NCBI RefSeq assembly: GCF_947254915.1
Contig: NZ_CAMYEZ010000036.1
Span: forward strand, 1 to 15,932
DNA from: an uncultured Porphyromonas sp.
GTDB taxonomy: Bacteria; Bacteroidota; Bacteroidia; Bacteroidales; Porphyromonadaceae
DNA: 15,932 nt
Direction of reading: 5' to 3'
Positions 15,640 to 15,932 of this stretch are shown one piece after another (position 1 is the stretch's first letter; the number at the start of each line of letters is the position of its first letter). The translations under genes and the position numbers were made by a program. The notes beneath the pieces are model-generated. The model was not told where the DNA came from. It ran no database searches and was given only the letters and a program-made list of their open reading frames with translations.

Positions 15640-15932
15640 ATGAAACTGAAGAATCTACTGATAACCTCCATACTCGTCCTGCTTGCGACGGCACTGACGC
15701 TGGGAGCTCAGACGGGCGTAGAGACGGGGACACCCTTTGGCTCTGGAGATGATAGCATTCAGTGCCGACAAAACATTAGCCTTTTCACCACTTATGTCAA
15801 GGCTAAGAACTTTAAAGAGGCTTACCCCTTTTGGCTTGAAGCGCTGGAGAAGTGTCCAGGCTCCACAAAGAACATCTACCTCTATGGTGTGCAGATCATA
15901 AACTGGAAGATCGAGAAGGCCGAGAACGATGC
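15640..15932 (+). CDS. TPR-like secreted protein, N-terminal part
   Basis: The reading frame begins MKLKNLLITSILVLLATALT with a signal peptide (cleavage near LGAQ) and is open to the window edge: 97 full codons, no stop. The mature part (ISLFTTYVKAKNFKEAYPFWLEALEKCPGSTKNIYLYGVQII) has the spacing of tetratricopeptide repeats, with a helix-turn-helix pair and the W-x-x-A-L-x-x-C-P pattern. Cys residues near positions 41 and 71 of the precursor may pair. It resembles conserved Bacteroidetes periplasmic TPR proteins encoded near coaX. The 3' part is outside the window, so full length and role are not known. Confidence 0.75.
   Translation, partial: MKLKNLLITSILVLLATALTLGAQTGVETGTPFGSGDDSIQCRQNISLFTTYVKAKNFKEAYPFWLEALEKCPGSTKNIYLYGVQIINWKIEKAEND

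Overview
The window looks like a piece of chromosome from a Porphyromonas-like member of the Bacteroidetes. Evidence: a tandem pair of OmpA-family porins closely resembling the P. gingivalis Omp40/Omp41 (Pgm6/Pgm7) pair, promoters of the Bacteroidetes type (TTTG, about 20 nt, TAnnTTTG), almost no Shine-Dalgarno sequences, and an accessory operon of DUF4876 and DUF6850 families typical of this phylum. The species is not determined; the roughly 50 % GC look and the 21-bp intergenic repeats suggest the P. asaccharolytica/P. uenonis side of the genus (inference).

Layout. Everything from 315 to 12989 is on the minus strand, in three transcription units. (1) 2689 to 315: two OmpA-like proteins under one well-formed promoter at 2795-2826. 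(2) 5565 to 2953: ABC-type ATPase, membrane permease and a DUF4857-type membrane-anchored protein, closed by an excellent intrinsic terminator at 2902-2930. (3) 12989 to 6012: TonB-dependent receptor, DUF4876 lipoprotein, DUF6850 beta-barrel, a Cys/His-rich small lipoprotein and a PepSY-type inner membrane protein, with 17-32 nt gaps, probably one five-gene envelope operon for capture and processing of a metal-containing ligand. From 13455 rightwards the genes are on the plus strand: type III pantothenate kinase (coaX), an outer membrane protein of unknown role, and the start of a TPR-like secreted protein cut by the window edge.

The most unusual non-coding content is a dispersed element present three times in the same orientation: 1 to about 155 (cut by the window edge), 5609-5900 and 13097-13382. 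Its core is two or three 21-bp tandem units (CTTCCGAAGTTTCATTTC plus 3 nt), flanked by a conserved CTCCGTGGAG-AATTTTC block. The two complete copies are about 285-292 bp and end in related inverted sequences (CTGACGCATTAT at one end, ATAATGCGTCAG at the other). It therefore has the form of a fold-back, MITE-like element, and it accounts for most of the two long intergenic gaps. Both complete copies lie directly upstream of minus-strand operons.

The window holds no tRNA, rRNA, CRISPR array, transposase gene or recognisable phage gene. The most plausible under-described biology is the five-gene TonB/DUF4876/DUF6850/lipoprotein/PepSY operon and the fold-back repeat family.
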